Shown here: positions 41,275 through 50,206 of the stretch, in pieces | Position numbering within the stretch: position 1 is the stretch's first letter | Layout of the letters: every line of letters begins with the position of its first letter | Source: Methanospirillum stamsii | GTDB lineage: Archaea > Halobacteriota > Methanomicrobia > Methanomicrobiales > Methanospirillaceae | Reading direction: 5' to 3' | Assembly: GCF_046244385.1 (NCBI RefSeq) | Contig: NZ_CP176366.1 | Location: forward strand, 2,790,001-2,854,000 | DNA length: 64,000 nucleotides | Program-made: the position numbers and the translations under genes | Notes under the pieces: generated by a model | The model's database searches: none | Told to the model about the DNA's origin: nothing | What the model saw: the letters and a program-made list of their open reading frames with translations, nothing else

Positions 41275-41278
41275 TACA

Positions 41279-41461
41279 ATGATAAAATACACTCCTGACC
41301 AGGAATCCCCATTGGCTAAACTCTGGCCGGACGGGGTAACTGGTGAACTGGCGACCGTGCAACCGACACAGGCTCACCTTCGGGTAAAACTCGGGGAAGG
41401 GAAAAACACCCGGCACTTGTCATTACTGGTGCCTTGGCAGCGGTGTGAGGTTGTCAGGTAA
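41279..41461 (+). CDS. Small hypothetical protein before terminase
   Basis: Protein of 60 residues from ATG 41279, YTPDQESPLAKLWPDGVTGE, HLRVKLGEGKNTRHLSLLVP. Beta-rich. Its stop shares one base with the terminase small subunit start. Confidence 0.55.
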   Translation: MIKYTPDQESPLAKLWPDGVTGELATVQPTQAHLRVKLGEGKNTRHLSLLVPWQRCEVVR

Positions 41462-41937
41462 TGGCCGGGAAAAAGAAACCGGTTAAACCAAAGGCGAAAT
41501 GTGGCCCACGTACGAAATACGATCCAGATATTCATCCGGATCATGCAAAAGCCCTTGCAATGAGAGGATTCACGAATAAAGAGATATCAGAATCTTTCGG
41601 AATATCGCTCTCTACGCTTCAGGAATGGATAAAGAAGATACCGGAATTATCGGAAGCCATAAAGACCGGCAAAGAGCCGGCAAACGCCAAAGTTGAGAAT
41701 GCCATATTCAAGAGCTGCATGGGGTACTATGTTGAGGAAACCCGTGCGGTAGTTGTCGGTACCGGGGAATCAGCACATGTCCAGAAAGTGAAAGAGACTC
41801 GGTTTATCCCTCCCAATTTCCAGGCTCAACGGTTCTGGTCAAAGAACCGGATGGGGGACCGGTGGAGAGATGTGCAGGAAGTAGAGCACTCCGGGAACAT
41901 TCAGATAAATATCGACCAGGACGATGCAGAGCTTTAA
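41461..41937 (+). CDS. terS: Terminase small subunit
   Basis: Protein of 158 residues. A basic N-terminus (MAGKKKPVKPKAKCGPRTKY) precedes an HTH (LAMRGFTNKEISESFGISLSTLQEWIKK) that recognises viral DNA, then a helical oligomerisation part and an acidic tail. It overlaps the large subunit gene by 14 bases, the standard packaging pair. Confidence 0.85.
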   Translation: MAGKKKPVKPKAKCGPRTKYDPDIHPDHAKALAMRGFTNKEISESFGISLSTLQEWIKKIPELSEAIKTGKEPANAKVENAIFKSCMGYYVEETRAVVVGTGESAHVQKVKETRFIPPNFQAQRFWSKNRMGDRWRDVQEVEHSGNIQINIDQDDAEL

Positions 41938-43210
41938 GAAAACTCCGGACCAGGTGAAAGCAACTCAATTACTTGCAGGACCCTGTAAATGGATAATGCT
42001 GCATGGGGGTAGCAGGTCCGGGAAAACCTTAATTCTTATCAGGGCGATGTGTATCCGAGCCATAAAAGCGGCCGGAAGCAGACATATAATCTTCCGGTTC
42101 AGGTTCAATCACGTCAAACAGTCGATATTCATGGAAACCCTGCCGAAGGTCCTGCAGGTGTGTTTTCCGGAAGTTCCGGTAAAGTGGAACAGAGAGGATT
42201 ATTTCATTACCTTTCCGAACGGTTCAGAAATCTGGATCTCCGGACTGGATGATAAGGACCGGGTTGAGAAAGTCCTCGGAAAAGAATACACTACCATCTA
42301 TTTTAACGAATCATCCCAGATTCCTTACCATTCGGTCAGCATGGCAGAGACCCGTCTGGCACAGAAGACCGAACTCGTCAATAAAGTATATTTTGACTGC
42401 AACCCTCCGACAAAAACGCATTGGCTCTATGCATACTTCTTCTTAAAAATCAACCCTGAAACAAAAGTTCCTCATCCAAAACCTGAACTCTATGCAGAAA
42501 TGCAGATGAACCCGGACGGAAATGCAGAGAACTTACCTGATGATTATATCGAGACCGTTCTGGGGTCATTATCAGAACGAAAGATGCGGAGGTTCAAAAA
42601 CGGGGAATGGCTCGATGATAACCCGAATGCCCTCTGGAGTCATGACCTGATTGAGAACCAGCGGGTTACAGTAGCCCCTACCCTAATCAGAATTGTAACC
42701 GGAGTTGACCCGGCCGTAACGTCCGGAGAATCCAGTGCAGACACCGGAATAGTCACAGCCGGTGTCGATGCTGCCGGTCATTACTATGTCCTGGGAGACA
42801 ATTCGAGTCATGGGTCCCCTCACACCTGGGGAACGGAAGTCATCAAGGCATACCACAAGCACCAGGGCGACCGGATAATAGGTGAAGTCAACAACGGCGG
42901 GGACCTCGTGGAGGCAAACCTCCGAAGCATCGACCGAAACATCCCATATACCGGAGTCAGGGCAACCAGAGGTAAAGCGATTCGGGCCGAACCAATCGCA
43001 GCTCTGTACGAACAGGGTAAAGTACACCATGTTGGAATCTTCCCGGAACTTGAAGATCAGATGTGTTCGTGGCAACCCGGAGAGAAATCTCCTGACCGGA
43101 TGGATGCCCTTGTCTGGGCACTCTGGGAACTTGGAGGATCTGAATATGGGGCTGATACCGTTGATGAACCGACAGCCGGGGATTATGTAGATGAAGGAGG
43201 CTGGTTATAA
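41924..43210 (+). CDS. terL: Terminase large subunit
   Basis: Protein of 428 residues. The ATPase domain has Walker A LHGGSRSGKTLILIRAM (about 26-42) and the coupling/Walker B-like EYTTIYFNESSQIP. The nuclease domain has VTGVDPAVTSGESSADTGIV, EVNNGGDLVEANLRS and a C-terminal DRMDALVWALWELG. It packages DNA into proheads. Terminase_3 / PBSX-like class. Confidence 0.93.
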   Translation: MQSFKKTPDQVKATQLLAGPCKWIMLHGGSRSGKTLILIRAMCIRAIKAAGSRHIIFRFRFNHVKQSIFMETLPKVLQVCFPEVPVKWNREDYFITFPNGSEIWISGLDDKDRVEKVLGKEYTTIYFNESSQIPYHSVSMAETRLAQKTELVNKVYFDCNPPTKTHWLYAYFFLKINPETKVPHPKPELYAEMQMNPDGNAENLPDDYIETVLGSLSERKMRRFKNGEWLDDNPNALWSHDLIENQRVTVAPTLIRIVTGVDPAVTSGESSADTGIVTAGVDAAGHYYVLGDNSSHGSPHTWGTEVIKAYHKHQGDRIIGEVNNGGDLVEANLRSIDRNIPYTGVRATRGKAIRAEPIAALYEQGKVHHVGIFPELEDQMCSWQPGEKSPDRMDALVWALWELGGSEYGADTVDEPTAGDYVDEGGWL

Positions 43211-44715
43211 TGGCAGCACAAAAACAAAAACCACAAGAGAAACCCTCTGAAGGGGTTGTATGGGTCTCATCAACCGGAGGAATCTGGAAAGAGACGGATG
43301 TCACGGTTGAGAAACTCAAGAAATATTCATCGAACATATACGGCGACGGGGTAGCAATCAAACAGAGGAATCTCATCTTCCCGGGAAAACTCGAGATCGA
43401 AATCCTCAACGACCAGGGCGAAAAGGATCCGGACCTGACAAACCGGGCACAACGGATGTCAAAGGATGTTAAACTTAATGCCCGGATACAACAGGCATGG
43501 TATGATTCGTTCTGGTATGGCCTTGGTATCTTTAACCCGGTCTTCGAATGGGTAGACAACGAGTTCATCCTGACCGACCTTCGGCACCTTCCGGCATGGT
43601 CATTCTACCAGATACCCTCAAAACAGTATGCTGCCTGTAACCCGCTCCTGCAGGGCATTATTCTGACGAAAGAAAACGAGATAGAATACTGGCAGATTCA
43701 GTCTGACACTTCCGGCTCACCGGTCCAGGTCCGGAACATCTTCACGGTACAGGACCCGGTCATCTCCGACCTCGGGGGCAAACCTACCATTCAGTCATGT
43801 ATTCCGGTCCTGGGGATGCTTGACTACCTCTGGAATGCACAGATGCAGCGGGGCCGGAGAGTAGGATCACCACTCCTGTTCATCCGGATTACCAGCCCGA
43901 AAACAGCACAACAGAGAGGCGGGAAATTATCAGACGTTGAGTATGCCAAACTGTTCCTGAAGAAATGGGGTAAGGACACCGGGTTCACGCTCCGCGACAA
44001 TATGGAGCTGGTCGACCCTCATATCACTGACCAGGCTGACAACCTGGCAACCATCGAAGCCCTGAACAAAATGATCACGGAACATTTCAGCCCGGCATCA
44101 TGGATATCAACATCAGACAACAGGCTCGGAGGCTCTGACACTGCAGGCTTTGACCTCATGACCGCTTACGTCTCCGGCATTCATACCTGGCTGGAGGAAG
44201 CATTCGAATCTCTTTTCCAGGTCTGGCTCGATGAAACCGGATACCTCGGATACCATGTAGATATCACACTCCCGGTCCTGCAGCAGGATAAAACCGCTCA
44301 AAACATCCAGATAGTAGAGAAAGGGCACGATGACCTGACCCTGAACGAACGGCGGGCACTCCTGAACCATAACCCTGCAGACGATGCAACCAGGGCAGAG
44401 ATAGAAGCAGAGAGGGTATCAAGACCCGTCTCAACTTTCGGAAACGTCACTGACCCGGACCTCGGGAAAGCCGACTCTATTATCTCAAAATACACCGCTG
44501 ACATTGAAGATATCACAAATTCGTATGCCCGGAGAATGGCAGCACTAGCGAAAGAAGGAAAGTCAAAGAATGAAATGATTGTCGAGTCCGGGACGCTCCG
44601 GCAGGAAATGATCAATAAGAAAGCAGAATCCATCAGGGCATACATGAAACGGGCATTTGAAGCAGGTGATAGCATGGCCGACCAATACCTGAAAGAGTAT
44701 CCTCGGGGGGCATAA
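43210..44715 (+). CDS. Portal protein (DUF935, Mu gp29-like)
   Basis: Protein of 501 residues. VEKLKKYSSNIYGDGVAIKQ, QRMSKDVKLNARIQQAWYDS, RRVGSPLLFIRI and MTAYVSGIHTWLEEAFESLF match the DUF935 portal family of Mu-like phages. It forms the dodecameric DNA gate at the head vertex. It follows terL by a 1-base overlap. The C-terminal charged helix is probably the scaffold-facing end. Confidence 0.85.
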   Translation: MAAQKQKPQEKPSEGVVWVSSTGGIWKETDVTVEKLKKYSSNIYGDGVAIKQRNLIFPGKLEIEILNDQGEKDPDLTNRAQRMSKDVKLNARIQQAWYDSFWYGLGIFNPVFEWVDNEFILTDLRHLPAWSFYQIPSKQYAACNPLLQGIILTKENEIEYWQIQSDTSGSPVQVRNIFTVQDPVISDLGGKPTIQSCIPVLGMLDYLWNAQMQRGRRVGSPLLFIRITSPKTAQQRGGKLSDVEYAKLFLKKWGKDTGFTLRDNMELVDPHITDQADNLATIEALNKMITEHFSPASWISTSDNRLGGSDTAGFDLMTAYVSGIHTWLEEAFESLFQVWLDETGYLGYHVDITLPVLQQDKTAQNIQIVEKGHDDLTLNERRALLNHNPADDATRAEIEAERVSRPVSTFGNVTDPDLGKADSIISKYTADIEDITNSYARRMAALAKEGKSKNEMIVESGTLRQEMINKKAESIRAYMKRAFEAGDSMADQYLKEYPRGA

Positions 44716-45393
44716 GTGGCCGGGCATTTTGAGAACGGAGTATGGATCGAAGACCCTCCGGGGTATGAAAAACCCGATATCTATATCGACCCAAACAAGG
44801 CCGCCATAGATGCATTGGTTAAACGAAACTTGGATCTTATAGACGGGCTTGAAGACGATGTTAAAAATAAAATGCTAACAATCCTCTCCGACGGGCTGAT
44901 GAAAGGTCAGGGAATAGATGAGATAATCCAGAATATGGAGTCTGATGGTGTTGCTCTCGGATATGCAGCCGAACGGATAGCCAGAACCGAGATCATGTAC
45001 GCTCTCAACCAGGGGGCACTCAACCGATACAAGAACGACGGAATTGAGTATGTCCAATGGTTAGCCGGACCAGATGACCGCTGTTGTCCGGTCTGTCTTG
45101 GGTATCACCTGCAGGTGTTTCCGATTAATGATGCTCCTGACATTCCTGCTCATCCGTCATGTAGATGCACACTTGGCCCTCATTTCGCAGAATACAACGG
45201 CAGAGCCGACCGCGAGCGGGAACAGTTTGAGGAAGATGTTGAATCAGGAAAAGCCCCGTATAATAGTAACAAATGGTCAGATGAAGATATCAGGAAATGG
45301 AAGGAAGCAGGGAGCAAATACGAGAATGCACCTGATGAACCGATTCTGATTCAGAAAGAGAAGAAGAAACGGAGAGGTGAGAAAATACCATGA
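44716..45393 (+). CDS. Mu F-like head morphogenesis protein
   Basis: Protein of 225 residues from GTG 44716, immediately after the portal gene. GYAAERIARTEIMYALNQGA and YVQWLAGPDDRCCPVCLGYH, then DIPAHPSCRCTLGP, is the Phage_Mu_F/SPP1 gp7 signature with its zinc-like Cys set. A minor head protein ejected or bound at the portal. Confidence 0.9.
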   Translation: MAGHFENGVWIEDPPGYEKPDIYIDPNKAAIDALVKRNLDLIDGLEDDVKNKMLTILSDGLMKGQGIDEIIQNMESDGVALGYAAERIARTEIMYALNQGALNRYKNDGIEYVQWLAGPDDRCCPVCLGYHLQVFPINDAPDIPAHPSCRCTLGPHFAEYNGRADREREQFEEDVESGKAPYNSNKWSDEDIRKWKEAGSKYENAPDEPILIQKEKKKRRGEKIP

Positions 45394-45683
45394 CAGTAAA
45401 AGAATATTCAGACCGTGAACAGGATTACATCCGGACGAATGCAGGTGATATGAGTTGGTCAGAGATTGCAAACAACCTAAATAAACTGTTTCCGGAGGAC
45501 AACGAAGGGAAGCGGACCAGGTCCGGTGTGGTAGCCTGGAATGCACAGGACAAAAACCCGCTGGTCCGGAGACAGGTCATGATACCGAAAGATCTCTATG
45601 ACCAGGTGAAAGAGATCGACCTGTCAGAGTTCATCTGCAAAGGGCTCGAGCGAACCGTTAAAAAATCAAAACCATCCGAATAA
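45390..45683 (+). CDS. Small DNA-binding-like protein in head module
   Basis: Protein of 97 residues. SDREQDYIRTNAGDMSWSEIANNLNKLFP resembles a Myb/SANT-like helix set; the C-terminal VMIPKDLYDQVKEIDLSEFICKGLER resembles a ribbon-helix-helix. It overlaps the MuF gene by ATGA. Probably a regulator carried in the late operon. Confidence 0.6.
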   Translation: MTVKEYSDREQDYIRTNAGDMSWSEIANNLNKLFPEDNEGKRTRSGVVAWNAQDKNPLVRRQVMIPKDLYDQVKEIDLSEFICKGLERTVKKSKPSE

Positions 45684-45685
45684 AT

Positions 45686-45838
45686 CTATTTTTTCTTCCC
45701 CTTCTTCTCTTCCAGTGCCCGATTTAATAACGCGGTCATATTTACTCCCTGCTCTTTTGCCCACTCATGGAGGTCCTCCCTGACCTCGACTGACGTACGC
45801 CTGAACCGGATGCCGTCCCTCTCAATCACCACTACCAT
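45686..45838 (-). CDS. Small antisense-strand RHH protein
   Basis: Protein of 50 residues: VVVIERDGIRFRRTSVEVRE, DLHEWAKEQGVNMTALLNRA, then a Lys-rich tail. RHH layout like CcdA-type antitoxins. It is the only leftward gene within the late region, has its own promoter and palindromic operators upstream, and is convergent with the preceding gene. It may be a lysogenically expressed regulator (moron). Confidence 0.65.
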   Translation of the reverse strand: MVVVIERDGIRFRRTSVEVREDLHEWAKEQGVNMTALLNRALEEKKGKKK

Positions 45839-45842
45839 AAAC

Positions 45843-45893
45843 ATATCATATGTCATGCTATGTTACATCAAACATACCATAGCATATGCTATG
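45843..45893. promoter_or_regulatory. Palindromic operators upstream of the leftward RHH gene
   Basis: CATAGCATATGCTATG at 45878-45893 is a perfect 16-bp palindrome. The reverse strand repeats AACATAGCAT a second time closer to the gene and has CATATGATATG there. TTTATAAAC just upstream is a TATA-like box. This fits autorepression by the RHH protein. Confidence 0.6.
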
Positions 45894-45964
45894 TTTATAA
45901 ACTCCTGAAATATATTGACAGATTTCCTCCCCTTAATAAATACTCGTTCAGCAAACGATAGAGT

Positions 45965-47062
45965 ATGCCCGATACACACCCGGATTCTATTCATCCGGAA
46001 GCACAATTCGGGAACATCGAACATCTCCCAGAAACAACCCAAGGGCATGAAACAATCCTGCAGGGGCTAGACCAGTGGGTCCCTACAGATCTTCCGTGGA
46101 TACCCGGGAAGAAGGCCTATTACGGGGTCCCTAATTTTGAAGGAACTGAAAACGAATGGGACAACGTCCCGCTCATTTTCACAACCGACGACCGACCGAA
46201 ACACCCAAGTGACAAAGCACTCCGTGAGAACGCTGCTGCAGAACTTGCGAGGATTAACGGCAGGCTGGCCGGAAAACTCACCGAGTCAACGGTCCATACG
46301 TCCGGAACACCCCGGCTGACTTCCCGGATTCAGTTCTCTGATCCTAAAGTGCAGGAATACTACAATCTCGGGAAACTGGCTCACTCGACTGGGTTCTCTG
46401 CTGCATCGTTGGAAACAGGGCACCTGGTAGGGAAGGTCAAACCCAGTCATGTCCTGTTGTTTGTCCGGGGTGAACATGCAGAACCGAACGACCCAAAAGC
46501 CATGTTCCTCAACACAAAGCCGGACCAGTCCGGCATATGGTCAGAGATTCACAACACGCTGAAATCTCTCGTATCGCTCTTTGAAAAAGCCGGGCAGCCT
46601 GCTGAAATGAACAACCTGCAGGCACCTGAAGACAAGAAGATGACACCAGATCCAGAACTCACCAAACAACTGGAGTTTGCAAACCTCAAACTCCAGGAGA
46701 AGGATTCTCTCATCTCTGCAAAAGACAAGGAGATCACCGATCTCAAGGCAAAGGTCACAGAGTTTGAGAACCTCAAAAAGAGTATCGAAGAAGAGAAGAA
46801 GAATGCACGATGGGCGGAAATGAAAAACTGTCTGCCGAAAGGTCTCACCCATTCCGAAGATGAGGAAAAGAAACTCCGGACAGAGTTTGAGACAGACTCC
46901 GGAGCATTTGCAATCAAGATGCTGCAGCATGGAAACACCAAAGCACAGCCGAAAGGCAAAGACGGTGCAGAGTTTGTCAACACCAAACAGATGGCATCAG
47001 ATGAAGACCGGCTCCGGAAACTCGGGATTCCGAGTATCACGATATCAGGAGGTGCTGAATAA
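45965..47062 (+). CDS. Prohead protease/scaffold fusion (Mu I-like)
   Basis: Protein of 365 residues. The N-terminal 200 or so form a protease-like part: PWIPGKKAYYGVPNFEGTEN, LGKLAHSTGFSAASLETGHL and VGKVKPSHVLLFVRG, where Ser and His fit the Mu gpI catalytic pair. The second half is a long charged coiled coil (about 215-290, KLQEKDSLISAKDKEITDLK), the scaffold. It matures the capsid. The exact catalytic residues are inferred. Confidence 0.75.
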   Translation: MPDTHPDSIHPEAQFGNIEHLPETTQGHETILQGLDQWVPTDLPWIPGKKAYYGVPNFEGTENEWDNVPLIFTTDDRPKHPSDKALRENAAAELARINGRLAGKLTESTVHTSGTPRLTSRIQFSDPKVQEYYNLGKLAHSTGFSAASLETGHLVGKVKPSHVLLFVRGEHAEPNDPKAMFLNTKPDQSGIWSEIHNTLKSLVSLFEKAGQPAEMNNLQAPEDKKMTPDPELTKQLEFANLKLQEKDSLISAKDKEITDLKAKVTEFENLKKSIEEEKKNARWAEMKNCLPKGLTHSEDEEKKLRTEFETDSGAFAIKMLQHGNTKAQPKGKDGAEFVNTKQMASDEDRLRKLGIPSITISGGAE

Positions 47063-47505
47063 TGGCAGTTGGAGACATCAAAGGAGAAGAGGCAATTGTC
47101 CAGGTCCTGACGGCTGGAGCTGCAGTAGCCAAGGGCGACGTGGTCCACCTGGAATCTGACGGGAAATGGGATCCGGTTGTTGCGACCGACAAAGGGAAGT
47201 TTGCAGTAGCCATTGAAGCCGCTAGCGGGGACGCTGTAGAGTTCCGGGCGGTTGTATGGGGCCGGGTCGAGGTTACTGCAACTGCAGCAACCATTGCAGC
47301 ATGGCAGAACGTTATCGCTGGGTCAACCGGGAAGATTGCAAAGGCAGTTGACATGGTAGCTCTCGATGCTCCTGCATCGTATGCAGAGGCCGGAGTACAG
47401 ACTGAACTTGATAAGATCCAGGATCCGCGGATCTTCGTTGGAACCGTGACCGAAGCATTCGGATCAGGTGCAACAGGTACCCTTTGGGTAGGACTGGTGG
47501 CTTAA
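47062..47505 (+). CDS. DUF2190-like capsid decoration protein
   Basis: Protein of 147 residues, beta-rich: VAKGDVVHLESDGKWDPVVA, FAVAIEAASGDAVEFRAVVW. DUF2190 proteins are small head-cement proteins encoded right before the major capsid gene, as here. The second half adds a Gly/Ala-rich region. Confidence 0.78.
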   Translation: MAVGDIKGEEAIVQVLTAGAAVAKGDVVHLESDGKWDPVVATDKGKFAVAIEAASGDAVEFRAVVWGRVEVTATAATIAAWQNVIAGSTGKIAKAVDMVALDAPASYAEAGVQTELDKIQDPRIFVGTVTEAFGSGATGTLWVGLVA

Positions 47506-47506
47506 A

Positions 47507-48355
47507 ATGCCAGGAATTATAACTGCAGCCGATATCTCCGGCTCACTCGACGCAAAGAACATCGTTCTTGGTGTTCTCGAACAGGCAAACGCTCAGCTCA
47601 ACCTGGGCAGTCTGTTCACCCATGCACAGGTCCTAGAACTCACGGCAACCATACCAATCAGCAAACCGGGGTCTGTCCATGAAGACCTTGACGAACTTGA
47701 AGTTGTGGACGTCGAAACCGGCAGTTTCACCTATGTGGATTTCTCCCTGAAGAAAGACCGGGTGTACCTGGCACGAACTGATGAAGCTCAATATAAGAGC
47801 AAGGCAGGCGACCCGCTTGCAATCCAGAAACAGTCTGCAGCAAATGAACTGAACCGGACCCTTGACAAGAAGATTATCACCGCTCTGCAGACATCACCAC
47901 AGACCGCTGATGCTTCTGCCGTCTGGTCAACTGCAACCAACAGCCCGCTCAAGGACATAGCAACAGCGGTTGCAGCAATCTATCCAAACAAACCGGACTT
48001 CTGTCTCATGACCGGAGAGGTCCATGCTGCATACCTGGCAACCGACGCAATCAAGGCAGTCGGCACCGGGAACCCGGCAGCACTTGCAGGCTGTGTCGGA
48101 ACCATTCCGGGATACAACATTCCGATCTTCATCGACTCAACCACAGTTACCGATGAATCTTGTACCATTGGTAGTGCTGCAGGTCTTGCCTGTGTCATCG
48201 GTGATGGTCCGGTGAAGGTCCGGGAATGGGACTCCAACCAGTCCGGGGCAACTATGTATCAGATTGATGTCTGGAGACAGGTTAAAGCACCTATCTTCAA
48301 GAATGGAAGCAACCTGAACACAGCGGTATACAAGCTGACAAACTGTGTTGCATAA
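47507..48355 (+). CDS. Major capsid protein (HK97 fold)
   Basis: Protein of 282 residues. VLEQANAQLNLGSLFTHAQV, ATIPISKPGSVHEDLDELEV, DKKIITALQTSPQT, YPNKPDFCLMTGEVHAAYLA and AACVIGDGPVKVREWDSNQS follow HK97-type capsid order (N-arm, E-loop, P and A domains). Its position after protease and cement genes supports this. Strong third-position GC and biased codons compared with early genes. Confidence 0.82.
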   Translation: MPGIITAADISGSLDAKNIVLGVLEQANAQLNLGSLFTHAQVLELTATIPISKPGSVHEDLDELEVVDVETGSFTYVDFSLKKDRVYLARTDEAQYKSKAGDPLAIQKQSAANELNRTLDKKIITALQTSPQTADASAVWSTATNSPLKDIATAVAAIYPNKPDFCLMTGEVHAAYLATDAIKAVGTGNPAALAGCVGTIPGYNIPIFIDSTTVTDESCTIGSAAGLACVIGDGPVKVREWDSNQSGATMYQIDVWRQVKAPIFKNGSNLNTAVYKLTNCVA

Positions 48356-48363
48356 GGTGACAA

Positions 48364-48777
48364 ATGACGGTCACGGCAGACATGATCGCTCAGGTGTCCT
48401 CGTATGAGGTAGCCGAAGCCGGGCCGTTCACCCCTGCTCTTTTTACTCTGTATTCGGGTGTTGCAGCTGCCAGGTTATCCAGATTGGATCCGGGGCTTGA
48501 TTCGGATACCTATGACCTCTGTCATGCTCTCCTTATCTGTCATTTTTACGAAGTGTTCAAGGTAGGCGGCTCGGATCTGAAATCTGAATCCATAGGTGAT
48601 TATTCATACACTCGGGCTGCAGGAGTTGGTGAGACGTCCCATATGGCACAATGCCTGCAGATTATCGCAGACTTCCAGGGGGGCGAAGTGCCGAACGAAG
48701 CAGTTGAGACCGATGACCGGGAGATGATGACCCTTGACCAGAACCCAATGGAGTATGAGGAGGATTACGACTCATGA
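48364..48777 (+). CDS. Head-tail connector protein
   Basis: Protein of 137 residues, mostly helical (FTLYSGVAAARLSRLDPGLD, TYDLCHALLICHFYEVFKV). Size, position after the capsid gene and helical content suit the gp6-like/DUF4054 adaptor ring. Acidic C-terminus. Confidence 0.65.
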   Translation: MTVTADMIAQVSSYEVAEAGPFTPALFTLYSGVAAARLSRLDPGLDSDTYDLCHALLICHFYEVFKVGGSDLKSESIGDYSYTRAAGVGETSHMAQCLQIIADFQGGEVPNEAVETDDREMMTLDQNPMEYEEDYDS

Positions 48778-49346
48778 ACTCCCGGCTATTGGCTCATACT
48801 TGTAACATCCTGAAACGAGAAAAGAAGCAGAAACTGAGCTTTGACACCGGGACGGGGACATTCACCAAAGGGCTCATGGTCTCCGGTGCAACCAGCAAAG
48901 CCACGGCAGTGATAGACAAGGTCAGTGGTTCAACATCCGGCTACCTGGTTCTGAAGAATGTAACCGGCACGTTTCAGAACGATGAGGCACTGACCGATAC
49001 CGGAACCGGTGCAGCTGTCGCAAACGGAGTTTGTAGCGACTATCAGAACTCATACGGGGAATATGAGTATTACTGGCCGATTGACCAGAGTTCTGTTGAC
49101 TGCCGGTTCTATTACGCCGGGAACAAAGGGCAGGGGAAAACCCGAGTCATCCATGAGACAGGTCAGATGATTGATCTTCCGTTGTCTGTGATCCTTCCCG
49201 GCACAGTCACCGTCGCATCGGCAGAATACCGGATAGATGGGACCTCCGGACCATTTCAAGAGGTGTATAGTATAGAAACATGTTATTCCGTCTCCGGGCG
49301 GTCTGCGGTTGACCATTACGAAGCGGTTCTCAAGGCGGTGCAGTGA
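48774..49346 (+). CDS. Head closure-like protein with inserted domain
   Basis: Protein of 190 residues. The ends resemble a stopper/head-closure beta barrel (NILKREKKQKLSFDTGTGTF, VDCRFYYAGNKGQGKTRVIH, VILPGTVTVASAEYRIDG). A Gly/Thr-rich stretch (about 36-85, SGATSKATAVIDKVSGSTSG) looks inserted and resembles small beta domains of other virion proteins. ATGA coupled. Confidence 0.58.
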   Translation: MNSRLLAHTCNILKREKKQKLSFDTGTGTFTKGLMVSGATSKATAVIDKVSGSTSGYLVLKNVTGTFQNDEALTDTGTGAAVANGVCSDYQNSYGEYEYYWPIDQSSVDCRFYYAGNKGQGKTRVIHETGQMIDLPLSVILPGTVTVASAEYRIDGTSGPFQEVYSIETCYSVSGRSAVDHYEAVLKAVQ

Positions 49347-49660
49347 TGCCTGATGATGATATCATCACGGATCTGCGGATCGATATGGCAGAACTCAGAA
49401 AGGATGTTGCACACGTTTCAAAGACTTTGGACCAGGTGAAACGGGAACTGAGTCAATGCATGGTAGGACAGGAGGAACGGATCCGGACTCTTGAGCAGAC
49501 CAGACCAACCTGGTCAGACCATGCAATTCTTGCAAACAGGATCTCGATGATTCAGTCGGAATCTGACCAGAGAAAAACGCTTGACAAGATTCTTATGGTT
49601 GCTCTGACTGCTGGAGTTTCGACCGTTGTATCCTGGGTTGTTTCGTTAAGGGGGTCATAA
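49346..49660 (+). CDS. Coiled-coil, C-terminal membrane-anchored protein
   Basis: Protein of 104 residues. RIDMAELRKDVAHVSKTLDQ and KRELSQCMVGQEERIRTLEQ form a coiled coil; one membrane helix ends the protein (ILMVALTAGVSTVVSWVVSL). Resembles XhlA-like lysis accessory proteins by design. Unusual placement between connector genes. Confidence 0.6.
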   Translation: MPDDDIITDLRIDMAELRKDVAHVSKTLDQVKRELSQCMVGQEERIRTLEQTRPTWSDHAILANRISMIQSESDQRKTLDKILMVALTAGVSTVVSWVVSLRGS

Positions 49661-50206
49661 ATGGCAACAATCTGCACTCCTGAACAGATGGCACAGCGGA
49701 TTCTTGGAATCAAAAAGGGCTGTGAAGACGGTATCCGGAAAGGTCTTGTGAGATCTGCAGCAATCGCAGAAACACAGGCAAAAAAGAACCTGACACCCGG
49801 GTCAACTCCATACACAAACGCACCTTTCGATACCGGACTTCTCCGGGGTCATATTGGGTATTCGGTCGAGGTTGTATCGACTGATGAATGGATTGCACGG
49901 GTCGGCGTCGAAGCGGATGTCAAGAACTCTGATGGGGTTGAGGTTGATACCTATGCCCTTTACGTCCATGAAGGAACCCGGCCACATTACGCACCGATGG
50001 AAGCGATACAGAAATGGGCGGAACGAAAGAGCCGGGGTGGTTCTGATTTCCCTTGGTTTGCGATCTGGCTCAAGATCGCTAAAGAAGGCACAGAACCAAA
50101 ACCATTTCTCATGGATGCGATTGAGGCAACACAGGACCAGTATAAGGCGATTATTGACCAGGAGTATGCTAAAGCCCTGGTTCAATATGCAGCGAGGTAT
50201 GGATGA
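49661..50206 (+). CDS. HK97 gp10-like tail component
   Basis: Protein of 181 residues: VRSAAIAETQAKKNLTPGST, PFDTGLLRGHIGYSV, YALYVHEGTRPHYAPMEAIQ and KPFLMDAIEATQDQYKAI are the gp10/HK97 family pattern (D-T-G-L-L-R, Y-A-x-x-VHEGT). It acts in the head-tail or neck joint. Confidence 0.83.
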   Translation: MATICTPEQMAQRILGIKKGCEDGIRKGLVRSAAIAETQAKKNLTPGSTPYTNAPFDTGLLRGHIGYSVEVVSTDEWIARVGVEADVKNSDGVEVDTYALYVHEGTRPHYAPMEAIQKWAERKSRGGSDFPWFAIWLKIAKEGTEPKPFLMDAIEATQDQYKAIIDQEYAKALVQYAARYG

